A stretch of 22,590 nucleotides of DNA, taken from NCBI GenBank assembly GCA_027002315.1, contig JALWZV010000029.1, forward strand, positions 1 through 22,590. The letters are read 5' to 3'. The DNA is from Candidatus Roizmanbacteria bacterium (lineage in GTDB: Bacteria > Patescibacteriota > Microgenomatia > UBA1406 > GWC2-37-13). Below are positions 7,176 through 15,697 of the stretch, piece by piece (position 1 is the stretch's first letter; each line of letters opens with the position of its first letter). The notes below the pieces were generated by a model. That model was given only the letters and a program-made list of their open reading frames with translations. It made no database searches and had not been told where the DNA came from. Both the position numbers and the translations under genes were made by a program.

Positions 7176-8577
7176 TCTGTTTTATTAACTTTATAATTTT
7201 AGTGTGTAACGTGTATACATCTCCTGCTCCCATAGTTATAATCACAATCTTAGCATGTGTATTAATCAACCCCCTTAGATGAGTTAACAACTGTTTAGCA
7301 TTTTGCAAAGCTAAAACATTGTTAAAGCCTAACTCTTGGGCTTTTTTTTCTATGCTCAAATTAGAGATTTTATCTTCATCTACATTAGTCTCACGAGCCG
7401 ACGCAAATATTGGCATAACAAAAGAGGTGTTCGCCTTAGACAAGGATAAAGCAAAATCTCCTAAAAACTCCTTTGTTCTCGAGTAGGTATGAGGTTGAAA
7501 GATTACAATTAGCTTAAAGTCCTTAAATTTATTTTGAGCTGCTTGAATCGTAGCCTTAATCTCTTCAGGATGATGACCATAATCATCATATAAAAAGAGA
7601 TCGTTGTTTGCGTACACCTTTTCAAATCTTCTCTTAGCTCCTTTAAATCCCAAAATTGCGTTCTTAATATCTTCATACCTGAACCCATAATGTCGTAAGA
7701 CAGAGATTACTGCAGTTGCGTTTAAAACATTTTTAACTCCAGAAAGCGAGATCTTAAATTTTTGTTTGTTAACATCAAACTCCATTCCTTCGGAAAGATG
7801 TTTAACATTAGATACTCTAAAATCTGAACTTGGATCAAGCCCATAACTAATCTTAGACTTAATCGGTGCTCCTGTTACAAGCTGATTTAAATTTTTATCA
7901 TCACGCCAAAAGACAATGTTTTTTGTTGTATTGTTTATAAAACTTAAGTATGCTTTCTTAACATCAGAAAAGCTTTTATAAACGTCTGGATGATCCCTGT
8001 CTAAATTTAAGATCACTGAGGTCTCAGGGTTCAAGAAACTAAACTTTGGTCTTAAATCTAAGGGTGGAGAGATAGCATACTCATCTGCCTCCACAACCCA
8101 AAACTCCTTTCCAACAATATCTGCTCCCGGAAAATTATTAAACTTAGGAGATCCAGTTAAATAACCCACCTTAGCATTTAGTTTCAGCAAACAATAGGCA
8201 AGCAAAGACGATGTTGTGGTCTTCCCATGGCAACCAGAAACGGCTATTCTATGCTTAAAGTTGCTCTCCAGATACGATATATACTCTGCTTGATGCACTG
8301 TGACAATGTTATGACTGATAGCAAACTTAACCTCTATGTTGTTAATACCGCCATTAGCTCCAGTAAAAACAACAAGATCTGGATTAACTTCCTTTATATG
8401 TTGAGGACTAAAACCTGAGAAGTAATGGATATTATGTTTCTTTAAAAGGGTATCTGTGATAAAAAGCTTGTCTACGTCTGAACCACTAACTTTTTTACCC
8501 AGTTTACGAGATAACACAGCAAGACCGCTCATAGCTACTCCCTTAATTCCGACAAAATATACCGTGTTAAAATCCAT
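7168..8577 (-). CDS. murC: UDP-N-acetylmuramate-L-alanine ligase (MurC), with Mpl-like features
   Basis: MurC adds L-Ala to UDP-MurNAc using ATP. The 469-aa chain has the N-terminal Rossmann motif FVGIKGVAMSGLA (8-20), the ATP loop SGCHGKTTT (114-122), VVEADEY (161-167), NLDRDHPDVY (191-200), then YDDYGHHPEEIKATI, FQPHTYSRT and ITMGAGDVYTL, all Mur ligase landmarks. MurC usually reads GTHGKTTT and EADESD; here it is GCHGKTTT and EADEY followed by LDLRPKF, which recalls Mpl, the ligase that recycles the whole tripeptide. The C-terminal GHHPEEI and MGAGD motifs and the place beside murB and murA favour MurC. It starts 8 bases after lon and overlaps murB by 8 bases. Confidence 0.88.
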   Translation of the reverse strand: MDFNTVYFVGIKGVAMSGLAVLSRKLGKKVSGSDVDKLFITDTLLKKHNIHYFSGFSPQHIKEVNPDLVVFTGANGGINNIEVKFAISHNIVTVHQAEYISYLESNFKHRIAVSGCHGKTTTSSLLAYCLLKLNAKVGYLTGSPKFNNFPGADIVGKEFWVVEADEYAISPPLDLRPKFSFLNPETSVILNLDRDHPDVYKSFSDVKKAYLSFINNTTKNIVFWRDDKNLNQLVTGAPIKSKISYGLDPSSDFRVSNVKHLSEGMEFDVNKQKFKISLSGVKNVLNATAVISVLRHYGFRYEDIKNAILGFKGAKRRFEKVYANNDLFLYDDYGHHPEEIKATIQAAQNKFKDFKLIVIFQPHTYSRTKEFLGDFALSLSKANTSFVMPIFASARETNVDEDKISNLSIEKKAQELGFNNVLALQNAKQLLTHLRGLINTHAKIVIITMGAGDVYTLHTKIIKLIKQNA

Positions 8578-8585
8578 AACTAAGT

Positions 8586-11045
8586 TTAATTTTTGCCTGT
8601 CTTCTCTAAGTTATCTTTAATTGTGGATAAAAAAGCCTTCTGTGTTTGCTTGACGAACATCTTTTTCTTGTCTTTAAAGACTAAAGCATGTCTCAACGCC
8701 TCATCTATGTGATTTATAAAAACAAAGTTTAGATCTTTAATGACTTTTTTAGGAATATCCTCTAGGTCCCTTTTGTTACCCTTAGGCATAATAACTGTCT
8801 TAATCTTTGCTCTGTGAGCTGCTATTATCTTTTCCTTAACACCGCCTATCTCCAATACCCTACCTCTCAATGTTATCTCACCTGTCATAGCCACATCTCT
8901 TTTAACAGGCATTCTTGTAAGAGCTGAGACCATGGCTGTTACTATTGATATTCCTGCTGACGGACCATCTTTTGGAACAGCTCCCTCTGGAACATGAACA
9001 TGTATATCTATGTCATTAAAAAAGTTTCTCGGTAAACCAAACTTATCCCATCTTGCACGAATATAACTCAGAGCCGCTTGACAAGATTCTTTCATCACGT
9101 TGCCTAAATGTCCAGTTAAGGTAAGAGATCCTTTTCCCGGCATTACAGCAACCTCTATGAAGAGTATGTCTCCTCCTGCCTGTGTCCAGGCCAGTCCTGT
9201 GACTATCCCAACCGTGTCCTTGTCCTCAATCATCTGCTCAAGGTATTTATACGGTCCTAAATATTTTGATACCTCAGATATACCGATTGTTTTAGCTTTC
9301 TTCACTTTTCCCTCTACAACCTCCTTAGCAATCTTTCTTAATACTGCAGATATGTTGCGCTCCAACTCTCTAACTCCCGCCTCACGTGTATATTTTCTAA
9401 TAATTGTGTGCAGCGCTCCATCTGTTATATTGATATCGTAATCATCAAGCGCATGTGCTGTTATTTGTTTTGGAATTATGTGCTTTCTCGCAATATTGAA
9501 CTTCTCATACTCTGTGTAACCTGGAAAGTGGATTATCTCGAGCCTGTCCAAAAGAGCGCTTGGAATTGTGTCTAAAATATTAGCCGTTGTTATGAAAAAA
9601 ACATTAGATAGATCAAAAGGAACCTCAAGATAATGATCAGTAAAAGAATGATTCTGTTCTGGATCCAAAGCCTCTAGTAACGCAGCAGAAGGATCGCCTC
9701 TGTAATCCTTTCCTATCTTGTCTATCTCATCAAGCATAAAGACAGGGTTCTTTGTTTTTGCTTGTTTAATTCCTTGAATTATTCTTCCAGGTAACGCTCC
9801 AACATAGGTTCTCCTGTGACCTCTTATCTCTGCCTCATCTCTTATGCCTCCTAATGATATCTTTACAAACTCTCTACCTAAGGACTTAGCTATAGATTTA
9901 CCCAAAGAAGTTTTACCAACTCCAGGAGGTCCAACAAAACACAAAATTGTTGGAGAGTATAATTTATCTTTTTTCTTACCTTTAACCTGCTTCTCTTTCA
10001 GCTCTCTCTTTTTTTTCAACTTCATGACCGCTAAAAACTCTAGTATTCTCGTCTTTACTTTATCTAAGCCATAGTGCTCTTTGTTTAAAACAGTTCTTGC
10101 GTCACTAATATCAATATCGTTTTTAGAAAACTTGTTCCACGGTAAATCAATCAACCAATCTAAATATGTCCTTATGTATGACGCCTCCGGGTTGTACTGA
10201 GACATTCGAGATAGTCTTTTTAACTCCTTTATTGCTTTCTTTTCTACATTCTGAGGCATCTGTGAGTTCTTTATTTTTTTCATATACTCACCATATTCAT
10301 GATTCTCTCCCTTCTGACCCAACTCTTCCTCAATTGTTTTCATCTTTTCCCTTAAAAATGACTCCTTCATACCCTTTTCAAATTTCTGTTGAGTCTTCAT
10401 GGCAATGTTGCGCTCTATCTCTAAAATTTTTACCTCTTTGTTTATGTAGTCAATCTCTTTTTCTAACCTCTTAGATAAGATTGTTTCTTCTAATAACCCT
10501 TGCTTCTCAACTGATTTAATATCTAAAACAGAGGCTACTTGATAAGAAAATATGTGAGGCGAGGTTACATTTAAGATGTTCATTAAAAAAGTGAAGTCCA
10601 CATTCTTTCCTAGATTTATCGCTTTCTTAACTTGAGTAGAGATATGCTTCACCATAGCATCTATGCTTTCCCCTTCCTCAATCTTGTCGATAACCTTTTC
10701 AAACTCTCCTTCAAAATGAGGCTCAGTTTTTACCTCTTTTATCAATCTAACCTTCTCCAATCCCTTAAGTAAGATATTTAACTCCCCTTTCTCTCCCTTA
10801 ACTACCTTAACTACCTCAACTAATACTCCTATTTTGTATAAATCATTAAATGTTGGGTTGTTCAAATACGGTTTTTTTTGCATTAAAACAACAAACTGTT
10901 TTGTTGTTTCTAAAACCGAGTTTATTGCAGAAACACTTTTTGGACGACCAAAAACCAAAACGTTTTCGGTGTAGGGGAAAATCATCCCTGACTTAATCGC
11001 AACAACTACATGTTTTTTTACACTTGACGAGCCTAAAGTAATCAT
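8586..11045 (-). CDS. lon: ATP-dependent Lon protease (LonA)
   Basis: Cytoplasmic AAA+ serine protease that degrades damaged and short-lived regulatory proteins. The 819 aa match the usual 770-820. Domains in order: N-terminal substrate domain (about 10-200), a coiled-coil region (190-280), AAA+ module with Walker A GPPGVGKT (372-379), Walker B VFMLDEID (435-442) and the pore region RGHRRTYVGALPGR (408-421), then the protease domain with the catalytic Ser in PKDGPSAG (S696) and Lys in GGVKEK (K739), 43 residues apart as in E. coli Lon. It heads the cell-wall operon, with murC 8 bases downstream, and has its own candidate promoter. The ATG at 11045 has no Shine-Dalgarno. No membrane anchor is seen, which separates it from the archaeal LonB type. 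Confidence 0.96.
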   Translation of the reverse strand: MITLGSSSVKKHVVVAIKSGMIFPYTENVLVFGRPKSVSAINSVLETTKQFVVLMQKKPYLNNPTFNDLYKIGVLVEVVKVVKGEKGELNILLKGLEKVRLIKEVKTEPHFEGEFEKVIDKIEEGESIDAMVKHISTQVKKAINLGKNVDFTFLMNILNVTSPHIFSYQVASVLDIKSVEKQGLLEETILSKRLEKEIDYINKEVKILEIERNIAMKTQQKFEKGMKESFLREKMKTIEEELGQKGENHEYGEYMKKIKNSQMPQNVEKKAIKELKRLSRMSQYNPEASYIRTYLDWLIDLPWNKFSKNDIDISDARTVLNKEHYGLDKVKTRILEFLAVMKLKKKRELKEKQVKGKKKDKLYSPTILCFVGPPGVGKTSLGKSIAKSLGREFVKISLGGIRDEAEIRGHRRTYVGALPGRIIQGIKQAKTKNPVFMLDEIDKIGKDYRGDPSAALLEALDPEQNHSFTDHYLEVPFDLSNVFFITTANILDTIPSALLDRLEIIHFPGYTEYEKFNIARKHIIPKQITAHALDDYDINITDGALHTIIRKYTREAGVRELERNISAVLRKIAKEVVEGKVKKAKTIGISEVSKYLGPYKYLEQMIEDKDTVGIVTGLAWTQAGGDILFIEVAVMPGKGSLTLTGHLGNVMKESCQAALSYIRARWDKFGLPRNFFNDIDIHVHVPEGAVPKDGPSAGISIVTAMVSALTRMPVKRDVAMTGEITLRGRVLEIGGVKEKIIAAHRAKIKTVIMPKGNKRDLEDIPKKVIKDLNFVFINHIDEALRHALVFKDKKKMFVKQTQKAFLSTIKDNLEKTGKN

Positions 11046-11093
11046 AAATTGTTCTTTTTTACTTATAATATCAACTTTTAACAGGTAATTTTA

Positions 11094-11122
11094 ATTATAC
11101 AAAAAGTGTGTTATCAAGTCCA
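11094..11122 (-). promoter_or_regulatory. Candidate promoter for the lon-mur operon
   Basis: On the minus strand, TGGACT (11122-11117) lies 17 bases before a perfect TATAAT (11099-11094), about 48 bases before the lon ATG and inside the 84-base gap after korB. The -35 is part of the octamer TGGACTTG, repeated at the ferredoxin promoter. Seen in sequence; activity is inferred. Confidence 0.6.
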
Positions 11123-11129
11123 TGAAGAA

Positions 11130-11978
11130 TTAAATAAATTCTTCCAAAAGAGAGTCTATATCCGTAGTTTTTGGAGACTTAACCAAGGTATTATTTTTTA
11201 ACTGAGTCAGCATCTCTGTGTATGTAGGTAAATCTTTCTTAAAGATTACTCCAACAGGTAACTTATCATCACTACGTGCCTTAATAACAAAACTTAACGC
11301 TTCTTTTTTAGTGGTAAACACTTTTGGAACGTTTAACAGTCTCTCTTTGTAATAAGCGTATGTATTAACCTTATTAAAAGAGACACATGGTTGTAAAACA
11401 TTTACAAGTGAAAATCCTTTATGAGATATTGCTGATTTAATAATCTTTACCATCGACACAGTATCACCGGCAAATGCTTGACCAACAAATGTTGCTCCTT
11501 GAGAAATAGCTATATCTAACGGCTTAAATGGTATATTGAGCGTTCCTTGCGGTGTTGATTTCGACTTAAAACCTTTATCTGCAGTTGGGGAAACCTGACC
11601 AGTGGTTAATCCATAAACCCTGTTGTCGTGAACTATCACTGTAATATCATGGTTGCCACGCATTCCATGTATAAAATGATTTCCTCCTTCTCCGTATATA
11701 TCTCCATCTCCTCCTATGACCAGAGTTGTAAACTCGTGATTGCTTATCTTCATACCTATAGCAGTTGGAATAGATCTACCATGTAACGAGTGTATAGAGT
11801 AAGCATTCAGAAAATCATTCATATTGCCAGAACAACCTATTCCAAAAACGACAAATGTAGAAGAAGGTGATAGTCCTAACTGTACCAGTGCTAATTTTAC
11901 AGATACTCCTATTCCCCAGTTACCACATCCTGGACACCAAGTTGGCTGATACCCTGTAAAATCTTGTATTGTTGACAT
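11130..11978 (-). CDS. korB: 2-oxoacid:ferredoxin oxidoreductase, beta subunit (TPP-binding)
   Basis: The beta subunit binds thiamine diphosphate and passes electrons from an oxidised 2-oxoacid towards ferredoxin. The 282-aa chain has WCPGCGN (14-20), GIGCSGN (46-52), the TPP/Mg motif GGDGDIYGEGGNH (89-101) and HDNRVYGLTTGQVSPT (117-132). C15, C18, C49 and a later Cys in QPCVSFN are the usual four ligands of the internal [4Fe-4S] cluster in this family. This makes it an OFOR of the KorB/PorB type, not a pyruvate dehydrogenase E1. It follows the alpha subunit by 13 bases. The substrate (2-oxoglutarate, pyruvate or a branched-chain acid) cannot be told from sequence alone, so the symbol is by family likeness. 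Confidence 0.9.
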   Translation of the reverse strand: MSTIQDFTGYQPTWCPGCGNWGIGVSVKLALVQLGLSPSSTFVVFGIGCSGNMNDFLNAYSIHSLHGRSIPTAIGMKISNHEFTTLVIGGDGDIYGEGGNHFIHGMRGNHDITVIVHDNRVYGLTTGQVSPTADKGFKSKSTPQGTLNIPFKPLDIAISQGATFVGQAFAGDTVSMVKIIKSAISHKGFSLVNVLQPCVSFNKVNTYAYYKERLLNVPKVFTTKKEALSFVIKARSDDKLPVGVIFKKDLPTYTEMLTQLKNNTLVKSPKTTDIDSLLEEFI

Positions 11979-11991
11979 CCTTTAATTAAAC

Positions 11992-13710
11992 TTAAATTTT
12001 TAATGCAAAATCCCTAATCTCTTCCGGTAAAAATGGCCTTCCGTCATACTTTAATAACTTAGACTCTATATTTACTCCTAACTCCATTCTCAACAGTTTT
12101 CCAAGTTGAGAGGTTGAGTTATTCTCAACAAGAACATATCTCTTGTTTTTGTCCATAAACAAGCTTCCAAGATTAGTGCTTAACGGATACATATGCGTAA
12201 AATGTATAAACCCGGCTTTTTTATTTGAGCTTTTTAATAGCTTCATTGCGTTAAGTATGGAGTGCTTTGTGCTTCCCCAAGAAACAAAAACAATATCAGA
12301 GTCTTTGTCGCCATAGAATTTGGGAGAAGAAAAATGTTTTTTTAGGTATGTCTTTATCTTTCTTGCTCTCTTATTTACCTGCTTTATTCTTTCTTTAGGA
12401 TCCTCTGTTGTGTGGCAATCTTCCAAGTGTTCATAAGAGTTAGCTTGATAAAATACTCCATTTTTTTGAGGAATTACTCTTTCAGAGATGCCATCTTGAG
12501 AATCTTTATACCTTAAATATCCTTTTGTAAAAGTCTCTGACGTTTTTCCCCTATCTATCCCAACTCTATCCTTAATCTCTTTAATAAGACTCACATCTAT
12601 GTTCTCATAAGACTCAGACAAAAACTTATCTGACAAAACAATTACCGGAGTCTGATATATCTCGGCTAAGTTAAAGGCCTTCATACTTAGCTCAAACATC
12701 TCCTCTACATCTCCAGGTGCTAACACTATTTTTGGAAACTCTCCCTGCCCTGCAAACACAGAAAACAGTAAATCACCTTGCTCTGTCCATGTCGGCATTC
12801 CTGTAGCAGGACCAACTCTTTGAGCCAAAAGCATTACCAATGGCATCTCTGTGATACCAGCTAATGATATGGACTCTTCCATCAAAGCGAACCCACCTCC
12901 TGATGTCCCAACAGCAGATCGGACTCCAGCAAAAGATGCTCCTATTGCCATGTTTACAGCAGAGATCTCATCCTCCGTGTGAACAACAACAGAGTTAACT
13001 TTTTCCTGCCACAAAGCCAATGAAGATAAAACCGATGAGGCAGGCGTCATTGGATAAGCAGCATACAACTTGCAATTACCAGCCACAGCACCAAGAGCAA
13101 AAGCATCATTTCCTGTAAGCACAGCTCTTTTTTTAAGTTCAGACACCTTGTTAAGTTTTATACGGTTTTTTTCTCCTAAATTCTCTTTGGCCCATGAATA
13201 ACCTTCAGAGATCATTTTTTTGTTTACAGAGATAACTTCTTCTGATTTACCTTTGAAAACATCATTAATTAATGAAAAAGCTTTCTCTATGGGAAAATCA
13301 AAAATAAAAAGAGTCACCCCTAAGAAAATCATATTAGAAAAAATAGCGGAGTTACCAGATTTATCCAGTATCTTAGAAACTGGACACGCTACCTTTATAA
13401 ACTCACCCTCAGGTTTAAAAGTAAGAGGGTCAAAAATCACTCTCGTGTCTGGTTTGATATAATCCTTGCTTACATTAAAAACCTTCTCATTTAAACACAC
13501 TAAAACATCTATATCTTTCTTTAAAAAAGATTTTTGAGAGTCAGAAAAGGCAACCTCAAAAGTATTTAAACCTCCCTTTACCAAAGATGGATACTCTGTG
13601 TAGTTAAAGATACTAAAACCTAAACGAGATAATAATTTAGAGAATAACAAGCCTGCTTTTTTAATACCAAAACCTGCTTCACCACCAATTTTCCACAGAA
13701 TTTCATTCAT
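11992..13710 (-). CDS. korA: 2-oxoacid:acceptor oxidoreductase, fused gamma-alpha subunit
   Basis: Partner of the beta subunit 13 bases downstream. The 572-aa protein begins with the gamma domain (WKIGGEAGFGIKKAG, 6-20; YPSLVKGG), which binds CoA or the acceptor side, and continues from about residue 195 with the alpha pyrimidine-binding domain: LYAAYPMTPASSVL, HTEDEISAVNMAIGASFAG, GTSGGGFALM, GPATGMPTWTEQGDL. This gamma-alpha fusion plus a separate beta is the two-subunit archaeal/CPR arrangement; the ferredoxin-like delta domain is absent here and may be supplied by the small ferredoxin gene 5 bases upstream. The ATG at 13710 has no Shine-Dalgarno. Confident on family, less on which oxoacid is used. 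Confidence 0.9.
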   Translation of the reverse strand: MNEILWKIGGEAGFGIKKAGLLFSKLLSRLGFSIFNYTEYPSLVKGGLNTFEVAFSDSQKSFLKKDIDVLVCLNEKVFNVSKDYIKPDTRVIFDPLTFKPEGEFIKVACPVSKILDKSGNSAIFSNMIFLGVTLFIFDFPIEKAFSLINDVFKGKSEEVISVNKKMISEGYSWAKENLGEKNRIKLNKVSELKKRAVLTGNDAFALGAVAGNCKLYAAYPMTPASSVLSSLALWQEKVNSVVVHTEDEISAVNMAIGASFAGVRSAVGTSGGGFALMEESISLAGITEMPLVMLLAQRVGPATGMPTWTEQGDLLFSVFAGQGEFPKIVLAPGDVEEMFELSMKAFNLAEIYQTPVIVLSDKFLSESYENIDVSLIKEIKDRVGIDRGKTSETFTKGYLRYKDSQDGISERVIPQKNGVFYQANSYEHLEDCHTTEDPKERIKQVNKRARKIKTYLKKHFSSPKFYGDKDSDIVFVSWGSTKHSILNAMKLLKSSNKKAGFIHFTHMYPLSTNLGSLFMDKNKRYVLVENNSTSQLGKLLRMELGVNIESKLLKYDGRPFLPEEIRDFALKI

Positions 13711-13715
13711 AAAGA

Positions 13716-13985
13716 TTATTTTGGAAATATTCTATTACCATTCTCATCTTCTATAATGACCGCAGCAACAGGACAAGCTTTTGCAGCCTCAATAATTGTT
13801 TCTTTTTCCTCTTCCGTAGCTGAGTCAAGAATTACTGCCTTAGCCTCAGAGTCCAGATCAAAGGTCTTGGCCGCTACTGCTATACATGTAGCAGCTCCTA
13901 TACATAAATCTCTATCCACCCACACCCTCATCTTTTTAATCTTAACTGGACCGGATGGATTTTTAGGATCTAATAATTTAGACAT
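13716..13985 (-). CDS. Small ferredoxin with three cluster Cys (likely [3Fe-4S] type)
   Basis: An 89-aa single-cluster ferredoxin. Ligands visible are C28 and C34 in DLCIGAATC (26-34) and C71 in KACPVAAV (69-76). The second ligand position of the usual CxxCxxC is Ala (A31), and the Cys pair that forms a disulfide in some archaeal ferredoxins is also missing. By analogy with P450-type and Pyrococcus-like ferredoxins, the protein should hold a [3Fe-4S] cluster, or a [4Fe-4S] cluster with a non-Cys ligand. A Lys/Pro-rich N-terminal tail of about 18 residues precedes the fold. It is first in the block with korA-korB and is the likely electron acceptor. A candidate promoter lies about 36 bases upstream; no Shine-Dalgarno. 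Confidence 0.88.
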   Translation of the reverse strand: MSKLLDPKNPSGPVKIKKMRVWVDRDLCIGAATCIAVAAKTFDLDSEAKAVILDSATEEEKETIIEAAKACPVAAVIIEDENGNRIFPK

Positions 13986-14020
13986 ATATTATTATTAACT
14001 TTTAAGTTTGATATAAAAAG

Positions 14021-14048
14021 ATTATATAATTTTTTCCAAACAAGTCCA
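14021..14048 (-). promoter_or_regulatory. Candidate promoter for the ferredoxin-korA-korB block
   Basis: TGGACT (14048-14043), within the octamer TGGACTTG, lies 16 bases before a perfect TATAAT (14026-14021). It begins just past the sufC stop and would give a short leader of about 30 bases. Its form matches the lon promoter. Confidence 0.58.
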
Positions 14049-14049
14049 A

Positions 14050-14778
14050 TTAAAATTTGTTAAAACCAGTATCTTTAACCTTGTCTATTAGTTTAACATC
14101 ACCTGTTTTAACTACTCTCCCTTCTTTCATCAGTAAAACCTCATCTGGTCTCAAGTATTTAAGTATTCTGGAAAGGTGAGTTATAACTATGTACGTCTTG
14201 TTTTTTTTATGTCTCTGCAAAAACTCGCCTATTGTTTTAAGAGAGTCTAGATCTACACCAGTATCAACTTCATCAAAAATAGCTAATTTTGGATTTATAA
14301 CTGCCTCTTGTAATACCTCCATCTTTTTCTTTTCTCCACCAGAAAAATCAAGATTGAGAGATCTTGTTATCAACTTAGGAGATATGCTCAGCTCTTTTGC
14401 ATACCTATCAACTCTTTTTTTTAACTCCAACGCAGATAAAGATTTTTCCATGCTTTTATGTAAAAGCTGAAAAACACTTACTCCCGATAACTCTAACGGA
14501 GACTGAAACGATAAGAACAATCCCATCTTCGCTCTTTTCCAAACCGGCATATCCTTAATCTCAATGTCATTAAAGATAATTTTACTTTCCGGAGATAATT
14601 TATACACAGGATTGCCTGCTATTGTGTGAGCAAGTGTACTCTTACCGCTTCCATTTGGGCCAATTATTACATATGTTTTATTTTGCTCAAAAACATAGTT
14701 AAGATCATCCAGTATTTTCTTCTTTCCAACAAAAACACTTAGATTGGATATCTTTAACAGATCTTTACTAATTGTCAT
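14050..14778 (-). CDS. sufC: SufC-like Fe-S assembly ATPase
   Basis: A 242-aa ABC ATPase of the SufC type. Walker A GPNGSGKST (40-48), Q-loop FLSFQSP (88-94), ABC signature DFSGGEKKKMEVLQ (144-157), Walker B LAIFDEVDTGVDLDSL (165-180) and the switch His in VITHLSR (H201). The FSGGEKKxxExLQ and DExDxGxDxD patterns set SufC apart from transporter ATPases. SufC normally works with SufB and SufD as a scaffold for iron-sulfur clusters. Neither partner is in this window, but the adjacent ferredoxin and [4Fe-4S] KorB need such clusters. It starts 4 bases after the exonuclease gene. No transmembrane segments. Confidence 0.88.
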   Translation of the reverse strand: MTISKDLLKISNLSVFVGKKKILDDLNYVFEQNKTYVIIGPNGSGKSTLAHTIAGNPVYKLSPESKIIFNDIEIKDMPVWKRAKMGLFLSFQSPLELSGVSVFQLLHKSMEKSLSALELKKRVDRYAKELSISPKLITRSLNLDFSGGEKKKMEVLQEAVINPKLAIFDEVDTGVDLDSLKTIGEFLQRHKKNKTYIVITHLSRILKYLRPDEVLLMKEGRVVKTGDVKLIDKVKDTGFNKF

Positions 14779-14782
14779 AGTT

Positions 14783-15697
14783 TTATATTAATCTTAACTG
14801 ATTAGTTGAGCTTTTATCTACATTTTTCTCTTTTCTTCTGTGGGTTTTTTCTGGAAAAAAACGTTTAGATAAAGAGCTCATCTCAAACCTCTCAAAAAAA
14901 CTCATTAACTTTTCATTAAATCCTAAAAATATACTTTCGTTCAGGTCTAAATCTATATCCAGATCTAACTTTATGGTCGCTAACTTCTTAAAAAGAAAGA
15001 TTTCTTTTTTATGTTTCTTCAAAATATTCTTTATTCTTGTGTTGCTTATGTCATTAATATTATCAAAAATATTTTCCACAGATTTATATCTCTCAATAAG
15101 AGAGGCTGCTGTTTTAGGACCTATACCCTTAGCTCCAGGATAATTATCCGAAGGATCTCCCGCTAAAGCTTTTAGATCTGGGACCTGTTCTGGTTTTACC
15201 ATCATTTTCTTGAACACAACCTTTTCATCGTATGAAATCAAGTTTGAGAAACCATTTTTGGGCATAACCACAAGAATATTCTTTTGAACCAGTTGAAGTA
15301 TGTCTTTATCTCCAGTTAGAATAAAAACCTTGTCTTTTTCACACACTCTTTTGGCCACCGTTCCCATAATATCATCAGCCTCATAACCATCCATCTCAAT
15401 ATGATACACACCAGCATTATCCAGCATCTCTCTAAACAATGGCATCTGGACAAGTAAGTCTTGACTAATTTCTGGTCTGTTGGCTCTATATTTGGCAAAA
15501 ATTTTTTTACGAAAGGTCGGAGCAGGAGTGTCAAATGTTACTATTAAATGAGAAGGTTTGTAGTTGGCGACAGCCTTGTAAAGCATAGACGCAAATCCAT
15601 ATAGCGCATTCGTTGGAAATCCTTTCTGCGTTCTAAACTCCGGTATAGCATAAAATGCTCTATGAATAATCGCGTTGCCATCAATCAGAAGCAGCAT
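14783..15697 (-). CDS. Stand-alone 5'-3' exonuclease (Pol I N-terminal / FEN domain)
   Basis: A flap-type nuclease that removes RNA primers and 5' flaps. From the ATG at 15697 it is 304 aa: LLLIDGNAIIHRAFYA (N-terminal metal-site Asp), FDTPAPTFRKKIFAKYRANR, YEADDIMG, LTGDKDILQLV and the H3TH part DPSDNYPGAKGIGPKTAASLI. These are the acidic clusters of the Pol I 5' nuclease; no polymerase domain follows, and a basic tail (KTHRRKEKN) ends the protein. A TTG at 15736 would extend it by 13 residues; the ATG is preferred because the family's conserved start follows it directly. It overlaps the ftsH 3' end by 17 bases. Confidence 0.9.
   Translation of the reverse strand: MLLLIDGNAIIHRAFYAIPEFRTQKGFPTNALYGFASMLYKAVANYKPSHLIVTFDTPAPTFRKKIFAKYRANRPEISQDLLVQMPLFREMLDNAGVYHIEMDGYEADDIMGTVAKRVCEKDKVFILTGDKDILQLVQKNILVVMPKNGFSNLISYDEKVVFKKMMVKPEQVPDLKALAGDPSDNYPGAKGIGPKTAASLIERYKSVENIFDNINDISNTRIKNILKKHKKEIFLFKKLATIKLDLDIDLDLNESIFLGFNEKLMSFFERFEMSSLSKRFFPEKTHRRKEKNVDKSSTNQLRLI

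Noticed and set aside
15316..15534. Minus-strand frame inside the exonuclease gene
   Set aside because: It is out of frame with the clear nuclease motifs and resembles no family.
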